NCBI GenBank assembly: GCA_964244115.1
Contig: CAXTHM010000012.1
Span: 1 to 64,000 of the forward strand
Direction of reading: 5' to 3'
Length of the DNA stretch: 64,000 bases
Origin: CADCWK01 sp964244115
Lineage (GTDB): Bacteria; Chloroflexota; Chloroflexia; Thermomicrobiales; UBA6265
The notes under the pieces are model-generated. The model made no database searches. It saw nothing but the letters and a program-made list of their open reading frames with translations, and was not told the DNA's origin. The first letter of the stretch is position 1; the number at the start of each line of letters is the position of its first letter. Shown piece after piece: positions 1 through 7,777 of this stretch. The position numbers were made by a program, and so were the translations under genes.

Positions 1-15
1 ACAAGGAAGGGTGGG

Positions 16-60
16 GTTGGACGTATACGTCCAACGGGGAGGGAATACTTTTCCCTCCCC
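16..60. terminator. Twin hairpin, probable bidirectional terminator
   Basis: A perfect 20-bp palindrome (16..35, GTTGGACGTATACGTCCAAC) directly abuts a second hairpin with a perfect 10-bp stem and 5-nt loop (36..60). The second hairpin is followed on the + strand by a pyrimidine- and T-rich stretch. It lies just downstream of the small minus-strand reading frame at 80..202, so it may end secDF-side transcription or transcription entering from the left edge. Function is inferred from structure only. Confidence 0.45.
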
Positions 61-79
61 AATCTTTCTTTCCTCTTCT

Positions 80-202
80 TCAGCCCGCGCGCACCAGCAC
101 ATGCCGCTTGCGGCCGAGCGAGAGCTTCGCCGCCCCGTCCCGCAGATCGGCCGTGGTCACCTCCAGCGCCGGGTCGTTCGGGTCGAAGCTCGGAATGCTC
201 AT
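80..202 (-). CDS. Possible small protein, 40 aa, unknown
   Basis: A 40-codon frame with ATG at 202 and TGA at 80 reads MSIPSFDPNDPALEVTTADL followed by a basic tail rich in Arg, Lys and Gly. GGGAG sits six bases upstream of the ATG and could be a ribosome-binding site. The frame lies downstream of secF on the same strand, between an 84-nt palindrome (252..335) and a twin hairpin (16..60). I recognise no family. It could be a real small protein, the remnant of a longer gene, or chance in GC-rich DNA; only the start context and third-position GC bias favour coding. Confidence 0.3.
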   Translation of the reverse strand: MSIPSFDPNDPALEVTTADLRDGAAKLSLGRKRHVLVRAG

Positions 203-251
203 TGGTCTCCCGTAGGCAACTCGTCGCCGCCGTCAAGCGCAGGTCAGGGAA

Positions 252-335
252 TGAACTCCGCTGTAGTGGGACGTCTGTCTCCGACCCGGCGTCATCGCTG
301 GGTCGCAGCGTGAGGTCCCACGACGGCGGAGTTCA
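252..335. repeat. 84-nt nested palindrome
   Basis: The outer arms TGAACTCCGC (252..261) and GCGGAGTTCA (326..335) are perfect complements. A second stem GTGGGAC/GTCCCAC and an inner CGACCC/GGGTCG stem lie inside. The whole segment folds into one long hairpin in the gap between secF and the small frame at 80..202. It could be a structured RNA or a short non-autonomous mobile palindrome. The remainder of the gap 203..465 holds the family C repeat and no other recognisable gene. Confidence 0.5.
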
Positions 336-362
336 GGTGACGTAGCCAGACCCGATAGCCGG

Positions 363-440
363 TATTGCTCCCCTCTCCGGGCGTGAGCGCCGCGGCCCGA
401 AACGAGCCCGGGAGGGCCGGGAGAGGCGACGGCTCAGCCA
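363..440. repeat. Family C intergenic repeat, copy 1
   Basis: This non-coding stretch next to the secF 3' end shares an ordered set of blocks with 57490..57566. Both have CTCTC-GGGC-TGAGCGCCGCGGC, then a GAAC/GAAAC block, a GGGAGGG block, CTGGGA/CCGGGA and GCTCAGC. Similarity was judged by eye. The two copies are more than 50 kb apart and both lie between genes. Confidence 0.4.
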
Positions 441-465
441 CCATGCACCGCCAGGGACGACCGCT

Positions 466-1428
466 CTACCGCGTCGGCGCGAGGGTGCCGTCCAGCTCGG
501 CGTCGGACCGCCTCGGGCCGGAGCGGCCGAACAGGCGCTGGATGTCGCCGTTCTCCCACGAGACCAGGAGCTGGGCCGCCGTGAAGATCGACGAGTAGGT
601 GCCGCTGACGATGCCGATCAGCAGGGCGAGGACGAAGTTCCGGGTCGAGCCGCCGCCGAGCAGGAACAGCGCCAGCAGCGTGAAGACGACGGTCAACGAC
701 GTGTTCAGCGACCGGACCAGCGTCTGGGCGATGCTGTAGTTGACGGTGTCCTCGAAGCTGCTGCTGACCCGCTTGCCGACGTTCTCCCGGATCCGGTCGA
801 AGACGACGATCTTGTCGTGGACCGAGAAGCCGATCACGGTCAGCAGGGCGGTGACGAACAGCGTGTCGACCTCGATCCCGAACAGCCAGCCGAAGATCGA
901 GAACAGCCCGACGACGAACAGGACGTCGCAGACCATCGCCACGACCGCGCAGGCGCCGTAGAGGAACGGGTTGCGGGTCTTGCGGAAGGCGATCGAGATG
1001 TAGCCGAGGATGGCGAGCGAGGCGACCAGAATCGCGAGGATGGCGTTCCGGGAGAGCTGGTCGCTGACTGAGGCGCCGATCGTGGCGATGCTCTGCTCGG
1101 TGAACGGCCCGATCCCGGTCCGGATCGCCCCGTAGAGCTCGTCCTTGGCCGGCGTGCCCTCGCCGATCTCAGAGGTCTTGATCTGGAAGGCGTTGCCCCC
1201 CTCGACGCTGACGCTCTGGACCACGGCGCCGCTGTAGCCGGCCTCCTCGACCACGGTCTTCAGGTCGTCCGAATCGACCGGCTGCTCGAACTGGAGCTGG
1301 ATCTGGGTGCCGCCGGTGAAGTCGATGCCGAGGTTCAGGCCGGCGACGATCAGCGAGATCAGCCCGGGGATGATCAGGATGGCCGAGAGCAGGTACCAGA
1401 GTCGCCGCTTGCTGGTCAGGTGGGTCAT
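466..1428 (-). CDS. secF: Protein translocase subunit SecF
   Basis: This 320-aa protein is the SecF half of the SecDF auxiliary complex, which uses the proton gradient to help pull exported proteins through SecYEG. An N-terminal membrane helix is followed by GIDFTGGTQIQLQF (about 33-46), the SecF signature at the start of the periplasmic domain. Five more helices follow, including GFSVHDKIVVFDRIRENVG (about 197-215), the conserved SecF transmembrane motif. Length is normal. GAGG lies about ten bases before the ATG. It starts 60 nt after the end of secD, so the two genes form an operon in the usual secD-secF order. Confidence 0.96.
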   Translation of the reverse strand: MTHLTSKRRLWYLLSAILIIPGLISLIVAGLNLGIDFTGGTQIQLQFEQPVDSDDLKTVVEEAGYSGAVVQSVSVEGGNAFQIKTSEIGEGTPAKDELYGAIRTGIGPFTEQSIATIGASVSDQLSRNAILAILVASLAILGYISIAFRKTRNPFLYGACAVVAMVCDVLFVVGLFSIFGWLFGIEVDTLFVTALLTVIGFSVHDKIVVFDRIRENVGKRVSSSFEDTVNYSIAQTLVRSLNTSLTVVFTLLALFLLGGGSTRNFVLALLIGIVSGTYSSIFTAAQLLVSWENGDIQRLFGRSGPRRSDAELDGTLAPTR

Positions 1429-1488
1429 GGGTGAGATCCTCAGTGCGCCGCGGGGCGGTCGGGTCGCCGTGGTGTCAGGCTCGAACGG

Positions 1489-3000
1489 CTAGTCGCCGGT
1501 CGCGCCGCTCGGGGCGGAGGTGAGGGCGCTGGCCTCGCGCCGCTCGACGCCGAGCAGCCAGGGGTCGCGGACGCGGCCGGAGGAGATCATCACCCGCATG
1601 AAGTTGCGCGTGATCGTGATCGCCGTCAGGAGGCTGACCAGGACGCCGATGGCGAGCGTGATCGCGAAGCCGGTCATCAGGGACGTCCCGGTCTGGTCGC
1701 CGAAGTACCAGAGGATCGCGCAGGTGATCAGCGTCGAGGCGTTGGAGTCGCGGATCGATGGGAAGGCGTTGCGGAACGCTTGCTCGACGGCCCGGCCGAG
1801 GGTGTGGCCGATGCGGAGTTCGTCCCGGAGCCTGGCGAAGATGAGGACGTTGGCGTCGACCGCCATACCGATCGACAGGATGAAGCCCGCGATGCCGGCC
1901 AGCGTCAGCGTCACGCCGAACAGCTTGAAGGCGCAGACCGACACCGCCGTGTAGATCAGCAGGGCGACGACCGACAGCAGACCCGGCAGGCGGTAGAAGA
2001 AGATCATGAACAGCGCGACCGTCAGGAGGCCGACGATGCCGGCGACCAGGCTGCGGTCGATCGACTCGTCGCCGAGCGAGGCGCCGACGGTGTTGCTGGA
2101 CTGGACGACCAGCGGGACCTGGAGCGAACCGGCCCGGAGCTGGATCGCGAGGTCGTTGGCCTCTTGGGCCGTCAACCCGCTGACCTGGACGCTGTTGCTC
2201 AGGACGTCGTTGATGGTGGCTGAGGAGATCACCGTCTTGTCGACGACGATCGTCATGTACCGGCCGACGTTGTTCCGGGAGAACTCCTGGAGCGCCTCGA
2301 CCCCGTCACCGCTGATCTGGAAGTTGGTGACGACGCCGCCCAACTGGTCCCGGCCGACGCTGGCATCGGAGATGTCGCGACCCTGGAGGACCGTCGTGTA
2401 GACCGGACCGGTCGGCGTGTCCGCGGCCGGTGTCACGGCGACCGGCGTCCCCGCGGCCGGTGTGCCCGACGTCGGGGTGCCATCCGCCCCGATCGGCGAG
2501 ACGGTGTCCGGCGTCCCATCGGCGACAGGGGTGGCGCCCGGCGTGGCGGCATCGGTCTGGACGCTGGCTGCCGTCCCGAGCGAGGTGTCGACGACGGTCC
2601 CCGGCGGGAGGTATTGCCCCTGCGGGTCGATGACCTCCAGCAGCGCGGTCTGCTGGAGCAGCGCGACGGCCTGGTCCGGATCGCTGACACCGGGCAGCTC
2701 GACGAGGATCTGGTCGTTGCCGCGGGTCGAGATCAGCGGCTCGCTGACGCCGAGCTCGTTGACGCGGCGCTCGACGGTGTCGCGCGTACCGCTCAGCGTG
2801 TTGGCATCGACCGTCTGCCCCTCGGGCGGGTCAGCCTGGAGCAGGACCTGGAGACCGCCCTGGAGGTCGAGGCCGAGATTGATGTCGCGGTCCTGCTTGA
2901 CGCCGCCGACATCGAGGAAGCTCGACGGGAGCGCGAACCAACCGGCGATCAGGCCGAACACGATGATGAGGACGAACGCGATCCGGGGAGGAATGTACAC
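1489..3000 (-). CDS. secD: Protein translocase subunit SecD
   Basis: SecD partners SecF in late-stage Sec export. After an N-terminal helix comes LGLDLQGGLQVLLQ, the SecD signature. The C-terminal half carries the helices with GMAVDANVLIFARLRDELR, the conserved TM4 motif. I chose GTG at 3000 because AAGGGG precedes it by eight bases and the protein then begins directly at the first helix; a longer frame to 3123 adds 41 residues unlike SecD. The periplasmic P1 region contains a low-complexity Thr/Pro/Gly/Ala-rich insertion (nt 2404..2559) not typical of the family. Followed by secF. Confidence 0.95.
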   Translation of the reverse strand: MYIPPRIAFVLIIVFGLIAGWFALPSSFLDVGGVKQDRDINLGLDLQGGLQVLLQADPPEGQTVDANTLSGTRDTVERRVNELGVSEPLISTRGNDQILVELPGVSDPDQAVALLQQTALLEVIDPQGQYLPPGTVVDTSLGTAASVQTDAATPGATPVADGTPDTVSPIGADGTPTSGTPAAGTPVAVTPAADTPTGPVYTTVLQGRDISDASVGRDQLGGVVTNFQISGDGVEALQEFSRNNVGRYMTIVVDKTVISSATINDVLSNSVQVSGLTAQEANDLAIQLRAGSLQVPLVVQSSNTVGASLGDESIDRSLVAGIVGLLTVALFMIFFYRLPGLLSVVALLIYTAVSVCAFKLFGVTLTLAGIAGFILSIGMAVDANVLIFARLRDELRIGHTLGRAVEQAFRNAFPSIRDSNASTLITCAILWYFGDQTGTSLMTGFAITLAIGVLVSLLTAITITRNFMRVMISSGRVRDPWLLGVERREASALTSAPSGATGD

Positions 3001-3109
3001 GCCGAGTACCCCTTGGACAGCCTGAGGGCCGATGCGCAGGGGCGGACATCTCCCGGCAGGTCCCAATCCAGACATGGTCGAATGTTCGCGCCAGTGGCGG
3101 ATGGGTCGG

Positions 3110-3139
3110 AGTATAGGAGCCATACGGAAGAGGGGTCAA
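3110..3139 (-). promoter_or_regulatory. Promoter for secDF
   Basis: On the minus strand TTGACC (3134..3139), an 18-base spacer and TATACT (3110..3115) make a near-consensus sigma70-type promoter. Transcription would start near 3103, about 100 bases before the secD GTG. The region is upstream of secD and outside any convincing gene. Confidence 0.6.
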
Positions 3140-3325
3140 ACACAGGTCCGGACAAACCGCGGAATCGAGGTCCGTTCCCCAGCCGTAGCGTGGTAGGACA
3201 TCCGAACAGACTATCGGTTAGGGGTCCAACGCCCTTCGGGATTCTCCACGCAGTGATCTCGCTCACCATTCGGAACTGGAACGCGGGGACACGACGGTTT
3301 CACTCCGGACTACCTGTCAAACATT

Positions 3326-3811
3326 TCAAAGGCTGGCCGCCCATTCAATCAATTCATCTACTTGTGTCCGAGTCATGCCCACACTCGGATCGGCCTCCAG
3401 GAGAAGTGTCGGTTCCTGCCGTCCTGAAGCCCATGTCCGCGCCTCGTCGGTGATCATGTCATCGATCCACGCCGCGCTCCTGTAAGAGGCAAGGTCCCTG
3501 ATAGTCTCCAGCTTTCGCCTGGGATGGAAAGGCTTCGGGGGCATGGTTGCGGCAGCGACGAAGTCCGGATGATGCAGCACGGTCCTGAGCAGTCGTCGCT
3601 CTTCCTCTGTCCAGGCGGTTGCCCAGATCAGATCGAACGACTCCGACAGGTGGTCTAGCCATCCACCGTGGGCAGTGCAGATTCGGACGGGTTCATCGTC
3701 GTCCGGAAGCAGGTCGACCTCCGCGAACCCTAGCGGGCAAGGGCCAGCGAACGGATTCAGCACACCGTCGATGTCGACGAAGAGGATGGGCCGGCCGTCC
3801 GGGATGATCAT
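3326..3811 (-). CDS. HAD-like protein of unknown substrate
   Basis: This 161-aa protein begins MIIPDGRPILFVDIDGVLNP. The DxDGVLNP motif is HAD motif I, with the nucleophile and acid aspartates. Later, AAWIDDMITDEARTWA resembles the acidic motif IV. It matches small HAD-like proteins often annotated as a HAD domain of Swiss-Army-knife RNA repair proteins. The substrate is unknown. The start at 3811 is favoured by GGAGGAGAGG upstream; 13 further residues would be added by an ATG at 3850. It stands alone between secD and a VOC protein. Confidence 0.7.
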   Translation of the reverse strand: MIIPDGRPILFVDIDGVLNPFAGPCPLGFAEVDLLPDDDEPVRICTAHGGWLDHLSESFDLIWATAWTEEERRLLRTVLHHPDFVAAATMPPKPFHPRRKLETIRDLASYRSAAWIDDMITDEARTWASGRQEPTLLLEADPSVGMTRTQVDELIEWAASL

Positions 3812-3957
3812 CTCAACCTCTCCTCCCCAGGCGCCGAGAATGTCACCCACCGTCCATCTCGTCGAACGTTTCCGGAGTTCGGGGACGCAACTGATGCTGC
3901 ATCCCCGGTTCTCGATCCGTCCGAGCTTGACCTGCGACTGAATACGACGCCTGTGCG

Positions 3958-4413
3958 CTACCGGTCGTTTTCGAGCAGTTCCAGGATCGTGCCGAGCTGG
4001 GCGGTGCCGTCGACGTAGGCGTAGCGGCCGCCGGTGTACTCGCCGCGCTGCAGCAGCGGGAGGCCGTGGGAGCCGAGGTAGGTGATCTTCTCGCCCATGC
4101 CCTCGATCCGGAAGGCGAGGTGGTGGAGGCTCTCGCCGTGCTGGTCCAGGCCCTCCCGCCAGGTGCTGGACTCACCGATCGGCTGGATCAGTTCGAGGTC
4201 GACCTGGCCGAAGTGGAAGAACGCCAGCTTGGCCCGGGCCTCGGACGGCTGGCCCTGGTGCTCGGTCCGCGCCTTCTCGTAGGTGTCGGTCGTGATGATC
4301 TCCGGCATCGGCAGGCCGAGGATCTCGGACCACGCCTTGGCCTTGGCCTCGATGTCGTGGACGACGATACCGACCTGGGTGATCGTGGTCGTTCCGAGGG
4401 CTGGTTCGGTCAT
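3958..4413 (-). CDS. VOC/glyoxalase superfamily protein, methylmalonyl-CoA epimerase-like
   Basis: The 151-aa product is a two-module VOC fold protein. TQVGIVVHDIEAKAKAWSEIL opens the first beta-alpha-beta module, VDLELIQP gives a Glu ligand, and HHLAFRIEGM starts the second module with a His ligand. The arrangement resembles methylmalonyl-CoA epimerases, but small VOC proteins have diverse substrates and no acyl-CoA mutase is nearby, so the reaction is left open. AGGAG seven bases before the ATG at 4413 fixes the start. It lies downstream of the Gfo/Idh/MocA gene on the same strand, separated by 230 bases in which I see nothing. Confidence 0.8.
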   Translation of the reverse strand: MTEPALGTTTITQVGIVVHDIEAKAKAWSEILGLPMPEIITTDTYEKARTEHQGQPSEARAKLAFFHFGQVDLELIQPIGESSTWREGLDQHGESLHHLAFRIEGMGEKITYLGSHGLPLLQRGEYTGGRYAYVDGTAQLGTILELLENDR

Positions 4414-4643
4414 CTCGTCACTCCTGTTCCGCTGGGTCGCTCGATGACGCTTCACCGAGAACGGTTGGTCTCAGGCTCGGAGTGTCCGGCCGCCGACGGG
4501 GGCGACCCGTGTTCGGGTTCCCACTTCGTAACCGGCTCACTGCCGCGCCTCCCTCATCGCCGAATCGCAAGAACGTCTCTCGTTCAGTCACTCGGCCGTC
4601 CGGCCGCCCTCGGCCGTGACGGCGAAGGTGGCCCAACTGGCTG

Positions 4644-5825
4644 CTAACGGGCCTGAGACTGACCCGACGGCATCGTCGCCGCCTCGTGGATCGGCGCGGT
4701 GACGGCCGAGATCGCCGGGTTGCGGAGATCGATCTCCCGGCCGGTCTCGGCCGAGCGGTAGATCGCGTCGAGGATACGAAGGATGTCGAGACCGTGCGTG
4801 ATCGTCGCGCCCGGCTGGCGCCCGGCGGCGATGCTGTCGACGAAGTCGGCGACCTCGCCCCGGAACGACTCGTGGAGCATGAAGCCGGGCTGGGCGGCGA
4901 GCTGGCTGCGGAACTCCGGCCGGCCGACCAGCGTCGCGCGGTCCGGTCCGGTGCCACCGGTCGTGTTGATGGACATCCGCTCGTCGCTGCCGGAACCCGG
5001 CGTCGAGCTGCGGGTGATCTTGGCGCCGCCGGACTTCCCGAACAGCTGGGTGTAGATCAGGTCGCTCTCCTCGATGTGAGACATCCAGGAGACGTCCAGC
5101 ACGATCGTGCCGCCGTTGTCGAGCTTGACGAAGGCCGTCGCGAGGTCCTCGACATCGACGTCGGTGCCGGTCCGCTGGCTCATCTGCTCATTGAACTCGG
5201 AGTAGACCGAGCCCGTCACGCTGACCGGGCGGGGGTTGCCCATGAACCAGAGAGCGAGGTCGAGCATGTGGACGCCGAGGTCGATCAGTGGTCCGCCTCC
5301 GGAGCGCTCCTTCTGGGTGAACCAGCCCCGCAGGTTGAACTCGGACGCGCCGCGCAGCCAGCCGGTCTTGGCGTAGTAGATGTCGCCGAGATCGCCGGCG
5401 TCGATCTGCCGCTGCAGGACGATGCTGTCCGGCCGGTAGCGGTTGTTGAGGGCGATCATGAACGCCTGGCCCGGTCGCTCGGCCACCTTCGCCGCCAGAC
5501 GGAGCCCGTCCTCGAGCGTGTTGGAGAGCGGCTTCTCCAGCAGGACGTGCTTGCCGGCTTCGAGGGCGTCGATCGCGATCGGGACGTGGAGGAAGTTCGG
5601 CGTCGCGATGCTGACGGCGTCCACCGTGTCGCCGGCCAGCATCTCATGGTAGTCGCCGAAGATCGTGGCGCCCGTGACCTCGTACTGCGCCTTGACCTGC
5701 TCGGCCGCCGCGGTGTTGACGTCCGAGAGGGCGACGATCCGCGCCCCGTCGTGCTTCTGGTAACCCTCGATGTGCCGCTGACCCGGCCAGCCGAGCCCGA
5801 TGATTCCGACGCGCAGCTTGTCCAT
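4644..5825 (-). CDS. Gfo/Idh/MocA family NAD(P)-dependent oxidoreductase
   Basis: This 393-aa enzyme starts MDKLRVGIIGLGWPGQRH, the Rossmann dinucleotide-binding loop. LLEKPLSNT (about residues 95-103) contains the catalytic EKP motif, and GGGPLIDLGVHMLDLALW is the C-terminal-domain motif with the catalytic Asp/His. The family oxidises or epimerises sugars, inositols and related polyols; the substrate cannot be told from sequence. GGGAGG lies upstream of the ATG at 5825. A longer frame into 6074 runs into intergenic repeat DNA and is rejected. The acid-sugar region from 17 kb onward makes a sugar role plausible. Confidence 0.9.
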   Translation of the reverse strand: MDKLRVGIIGLGWPGQRHIEGYQKHDGARIVALSDVNTAAAEQVKAQYEVTGATIFGDYHEMLAGDTVDAVSIATPNFLHVPIAIDALEAGKHVLLEKPLSNTLEDGLRLAAKVAERPGQAFMIALNNRYRPDSIVLQRQIDAGDLGDIYYAKTGWLRGASEFNLRGWFTQKERSGGGPLIDLGVHMLDLALWFMGNPRPVSVTGSVYSEFNEQMSQRTGTDVDVEDLATAFVKLDNGGTIVLDVSWMSHIEESDLIYTQLFGKSGGAKITRSSTPGSGSDERMSINTTGGTGPDRATLVGRPEFRSQLAAQPGFMLHESFRGEVADFVDSIAAGRQPGATITHGLDILRILDAIYRSAETGREIDLRNPAISAVTAPIHEAATMPSGQSQAR

Positions 5826-6000
5826 GCTTCTCGAAGACCTCCCGGAGATATGACAGATCGCATTCGACGCCGCAGTCTCACGGCTCGACGCGGGCGATGC
5901 AACGGCTTGTGTGCTTGCAATGCCCGCGCCAGTGGCACATCGGCCGGAGACCAGCCGTCTTGAAAGGAGCTTCCCGATCGTTGCGCGACCTCGACTAGGG

Positions 6001-6112
6001 CTGCTGCTCCCTGCTCCGGGCACCTGCGGAGCCGCAGCGCAGCGAGAGCCGCACGGGGCGGGTGAGCGACGCATGTGCGCCGGAGCGGGACTGGGGAGAG
6101 GTCTGCCTCGCG
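6001..6112 (-). repeat. Family A intergenic repeat, copy A1
   Basis: The stretch holds GGGCACCTGCGGAGCCGCAG, CGCAGCGAGAGCCGC, GCGGGTGAGCGA and a degenerate right end GGAGAGGTCTGC, in the same order as the copies at 9.9, 34.0, 54.2 and 62.5 kb. It occupies most of the 321-base gap between the Gfo/Idh/MocA gene and nadD. No open frame is conserved between copies. Confidence 0.6.
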
Positions 6113-6146
6113 ACTCGATCGCTGCGGTGGCACGTCGTGTCGAGGT

Positions 6147-6788
6147 CTATTTCCGATAGAGACCATGATCGGCGATGTAGTCCCGGACGCTGTCCGGGAT
6201 CAGGTAGCGCACCGGTCGCCCCGCTCGTACGCGGGCGCGGATCTCATTCGAGGCGATGTCGATCAGCGGGGTGTCGACGACATCGATCCGGCCGGTCGTG
6301 GCTGGTACGCGCCGGTTGGCCGACCCGATGTCGATGTCCCACCCCGGTCGTCGCGCCACGGCCAGCCGGGCCAACGAGACGATGGTGTCAGGGGATCGCC
6401 AGGTATGGAAGTCGGCCAGCGAGTCGCCGCCGATGATGAACCAGCGTTCGGCGTCGGGCTCCCGCTCCCGGAACGTCGCCAGCGTGTCCGCCGTGAAGGA
6501 TCGGCCCTCGCGGTCGAGTTCCAGCGTGTCGACGGTGAAGGCGGGGTTTCCGGGGATCGCGAGGCGAAGCATCGCGAGCCGATCGGAGGCGGGCGTGATG
6601 AGGGCCGGGTCCTTGTGCGGTGGCACACCGGCCGGCACGAAGACGATCCGGTCGAGGTTCAGGCTGGCCTGGATCTGCGCGGCGATGATGAGATGGCCGA
6701 TGTGGATCGGGTCGAACGTCCCCCCGTAGATGCCGAGCCGATGGGTCGGAGCCGCCGTCGTCTGATCAGGTGGCGATGTCGGGGGCAC
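6147..6788 (-). CDS. nadD: Nicotinate-nucleotide adenylyltransferase
   Basis: NadD adenylates nicotinate mononucleotide in NAD synthesis. LGIYGGTFDPIHIGH is the nucleotidyltransferase alpha/beta-phosphodiesterase motif (TFDPxHxGH). VPPHKDP and IIGGDSLADFHTWR follow, and DIASNEIRARVRAG corresponds to the C-terminal ISSTxIR motif with Ser-Asn in place of the usual Ser-Ser/Thr. Length of about 213 aa is typical. GTG at 6788 has AGG seven bases upstream; an ATG at 6815 is the alternative. The gene overlaps the 3' end of the MscS gene on the same strand, so translation is probably coupled. Confidence 0.93.
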   Translation of the reverse strand: MPPTSPPDQTTAAPTHRLGIYGGTFDPIHIGHLIIAAQIQASLNLDRIVFVPAGVPPHKDPALITPASDRLAMLRLAIPGNPAFTVDTLELDREGRSFTADTLATFREREPDAERWFIIGGDSLADFHTWRSPDTIVSLARLAVARRPGWDIDIGSANRRVPATTGRIDVVDTPLIDIASNEIRARVRAGRPVRYLIPDSVRDYIADHGLYRK

Positions 6789-7569
6789 TCGAAACCTCGC
6801 TCTCGGGGAAGGCATCCTGCAGGGCGCCGATCAGTCGGGTGCGGATCGGCACGTCCGGGTCGTGCCAGACGCTGATGGTGACGGTCGTGCCCGACTCCGT
6901 GCGCGCGATCGTCTCGACCACCGGGTCGGGCCGGCGGAGATCGTCCAGGCTGCTGACGAGGGCCAGCACCTGCCGCTGCGCATCTACCGCCGCCAGGGGC
7001 AGTGCCGTGACCTGGAGCCGCGTCCGCGTGGCGCGGATCGCGGTCCGGTTGGTGACGATCTCGGTGAAGACGATCGAGTTGGGGACGAGGACGAGATCGC
7101 CGGTCTCGCTCCGGATCGCGGTCGTGCGCAACTCGATGTTCTCCAGCCGCCCGCTGATGTCCCGGACCGTGACGCGGTCGCCGATGTTGAACGGCCGTTC
7201 GAGCAACAGGTAGATCCCGGCGATCGTGTTCCGGAGCGTCTCCTGCAGGGCCAGACCGACGGCGAGCGTCGTGACCGAGAGGTAGGCGACCAGGGCGCTG
7301 AGGCTGGCCCCGAAGACGGCCAGTACGAGGCTGAAGGCCACGACGTAGATCACGATCGCGACGACGTTGGCGAGCAGCGTCGTCAGGTTGACGCCGAGTC
7401 GGGCGATCAGTCTCGGCCGCTGGATGCGCCGCCGCGCCCAGCCGACCAGCAGGCTGGCCAGGAGGACGATGACGAGGGCCTGCAGCAGCCCGGCGGTCAG
7501 CCCGACGAGCCGGTCCCCCAGGTCGCGCAGTTCCCGTTCGAGCCAGTCGCCGACGGCGTCCCAGTCCAC
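6766..7569 (-). CDS. MscS-family small-conductance mechanosensitive channel
   Basis: The 267-aa protein has three N-terminal hydrophobic helices (about 25-48, 58-84 and 88-118), the last being the Gly/Ala-rich pore helix. Next comes the beta domain, with LLERPFNIGDRVTVRDISG and LVLVPNSIVFTEIVTNRT, both MscS signatures. These channels release solutes on hypo-osmotic shock. The start is a GTG at 7569 with AGAGGGCAGG upstream. The 3' end overlaps nadD, which suggests one transcript. Some homologues are general ion channels, so the exact conductance is inferred. Confidence 0.92.
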   Translation of the reverse strand: MDWDAVGDWLERELRDLGDRLVGLTAGLLQALVIVLLASLLVGWARRRIQRPRLIARLGVNLTTLLANVVAIVIYVVAFSLVLAVFGASLSALVAYLSVTTLAVGLALQETLRNTIAGIYLLLERPFNIGDRVTVRDISGRLENIELRTTAIRSETGDLVLVPNSIVFTEIVTNRTAIRATRTRLQVTALPLAAVDAQRQVLALVSSLDDLRRPDPVVETIARTESGTTVTISVWHDPDVPIRTRLIGALQDAFPESEVSSAPDIAT

Positions 7570-7723
7570 GTTCCTGCCCTCTGTGTCGATCTACTCACGG
7601 TCCGGCCGGGCGACGAGGCGTCCGTCGATCGCGGCCCGGCGGATTGTACGCAACCCCGGCGAACAGGGCTGGTGGGCAGCCCGGCTCGCTTCGCCGGACC
7701 CGGACGGCCGAGTCGACTGTCGC

Positions 7724-7732
7724 TGGTATCAT
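7724..7732 (+). promoter_or_regulatory. Extended -10 promoter candidate for the PHP gene
   Basis: TGGTATCAT fits an extended -10 element (TGn-TATCAT) 46 bases before the PHP-gene ATG. There is no clear -35. The same nine bases occur in correct orientation upstream of gyrA and guaB. Confidence 0.4.
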
Positions 7733-7777
7733 CGTCGCAGCGCGGATTCCGTCCGGGTCGGTGGGGGCAGAGGCAGG

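Noticed and set aside
5826..6074. N-terminal extension of the Gfo/Idh/MocA protein
   Set aside because: The extra residues come from repeat A1 and are Arg/Ser-rich; the Rossmann motif starts at the ATG at 5825, which has a good ribosome-binding site.
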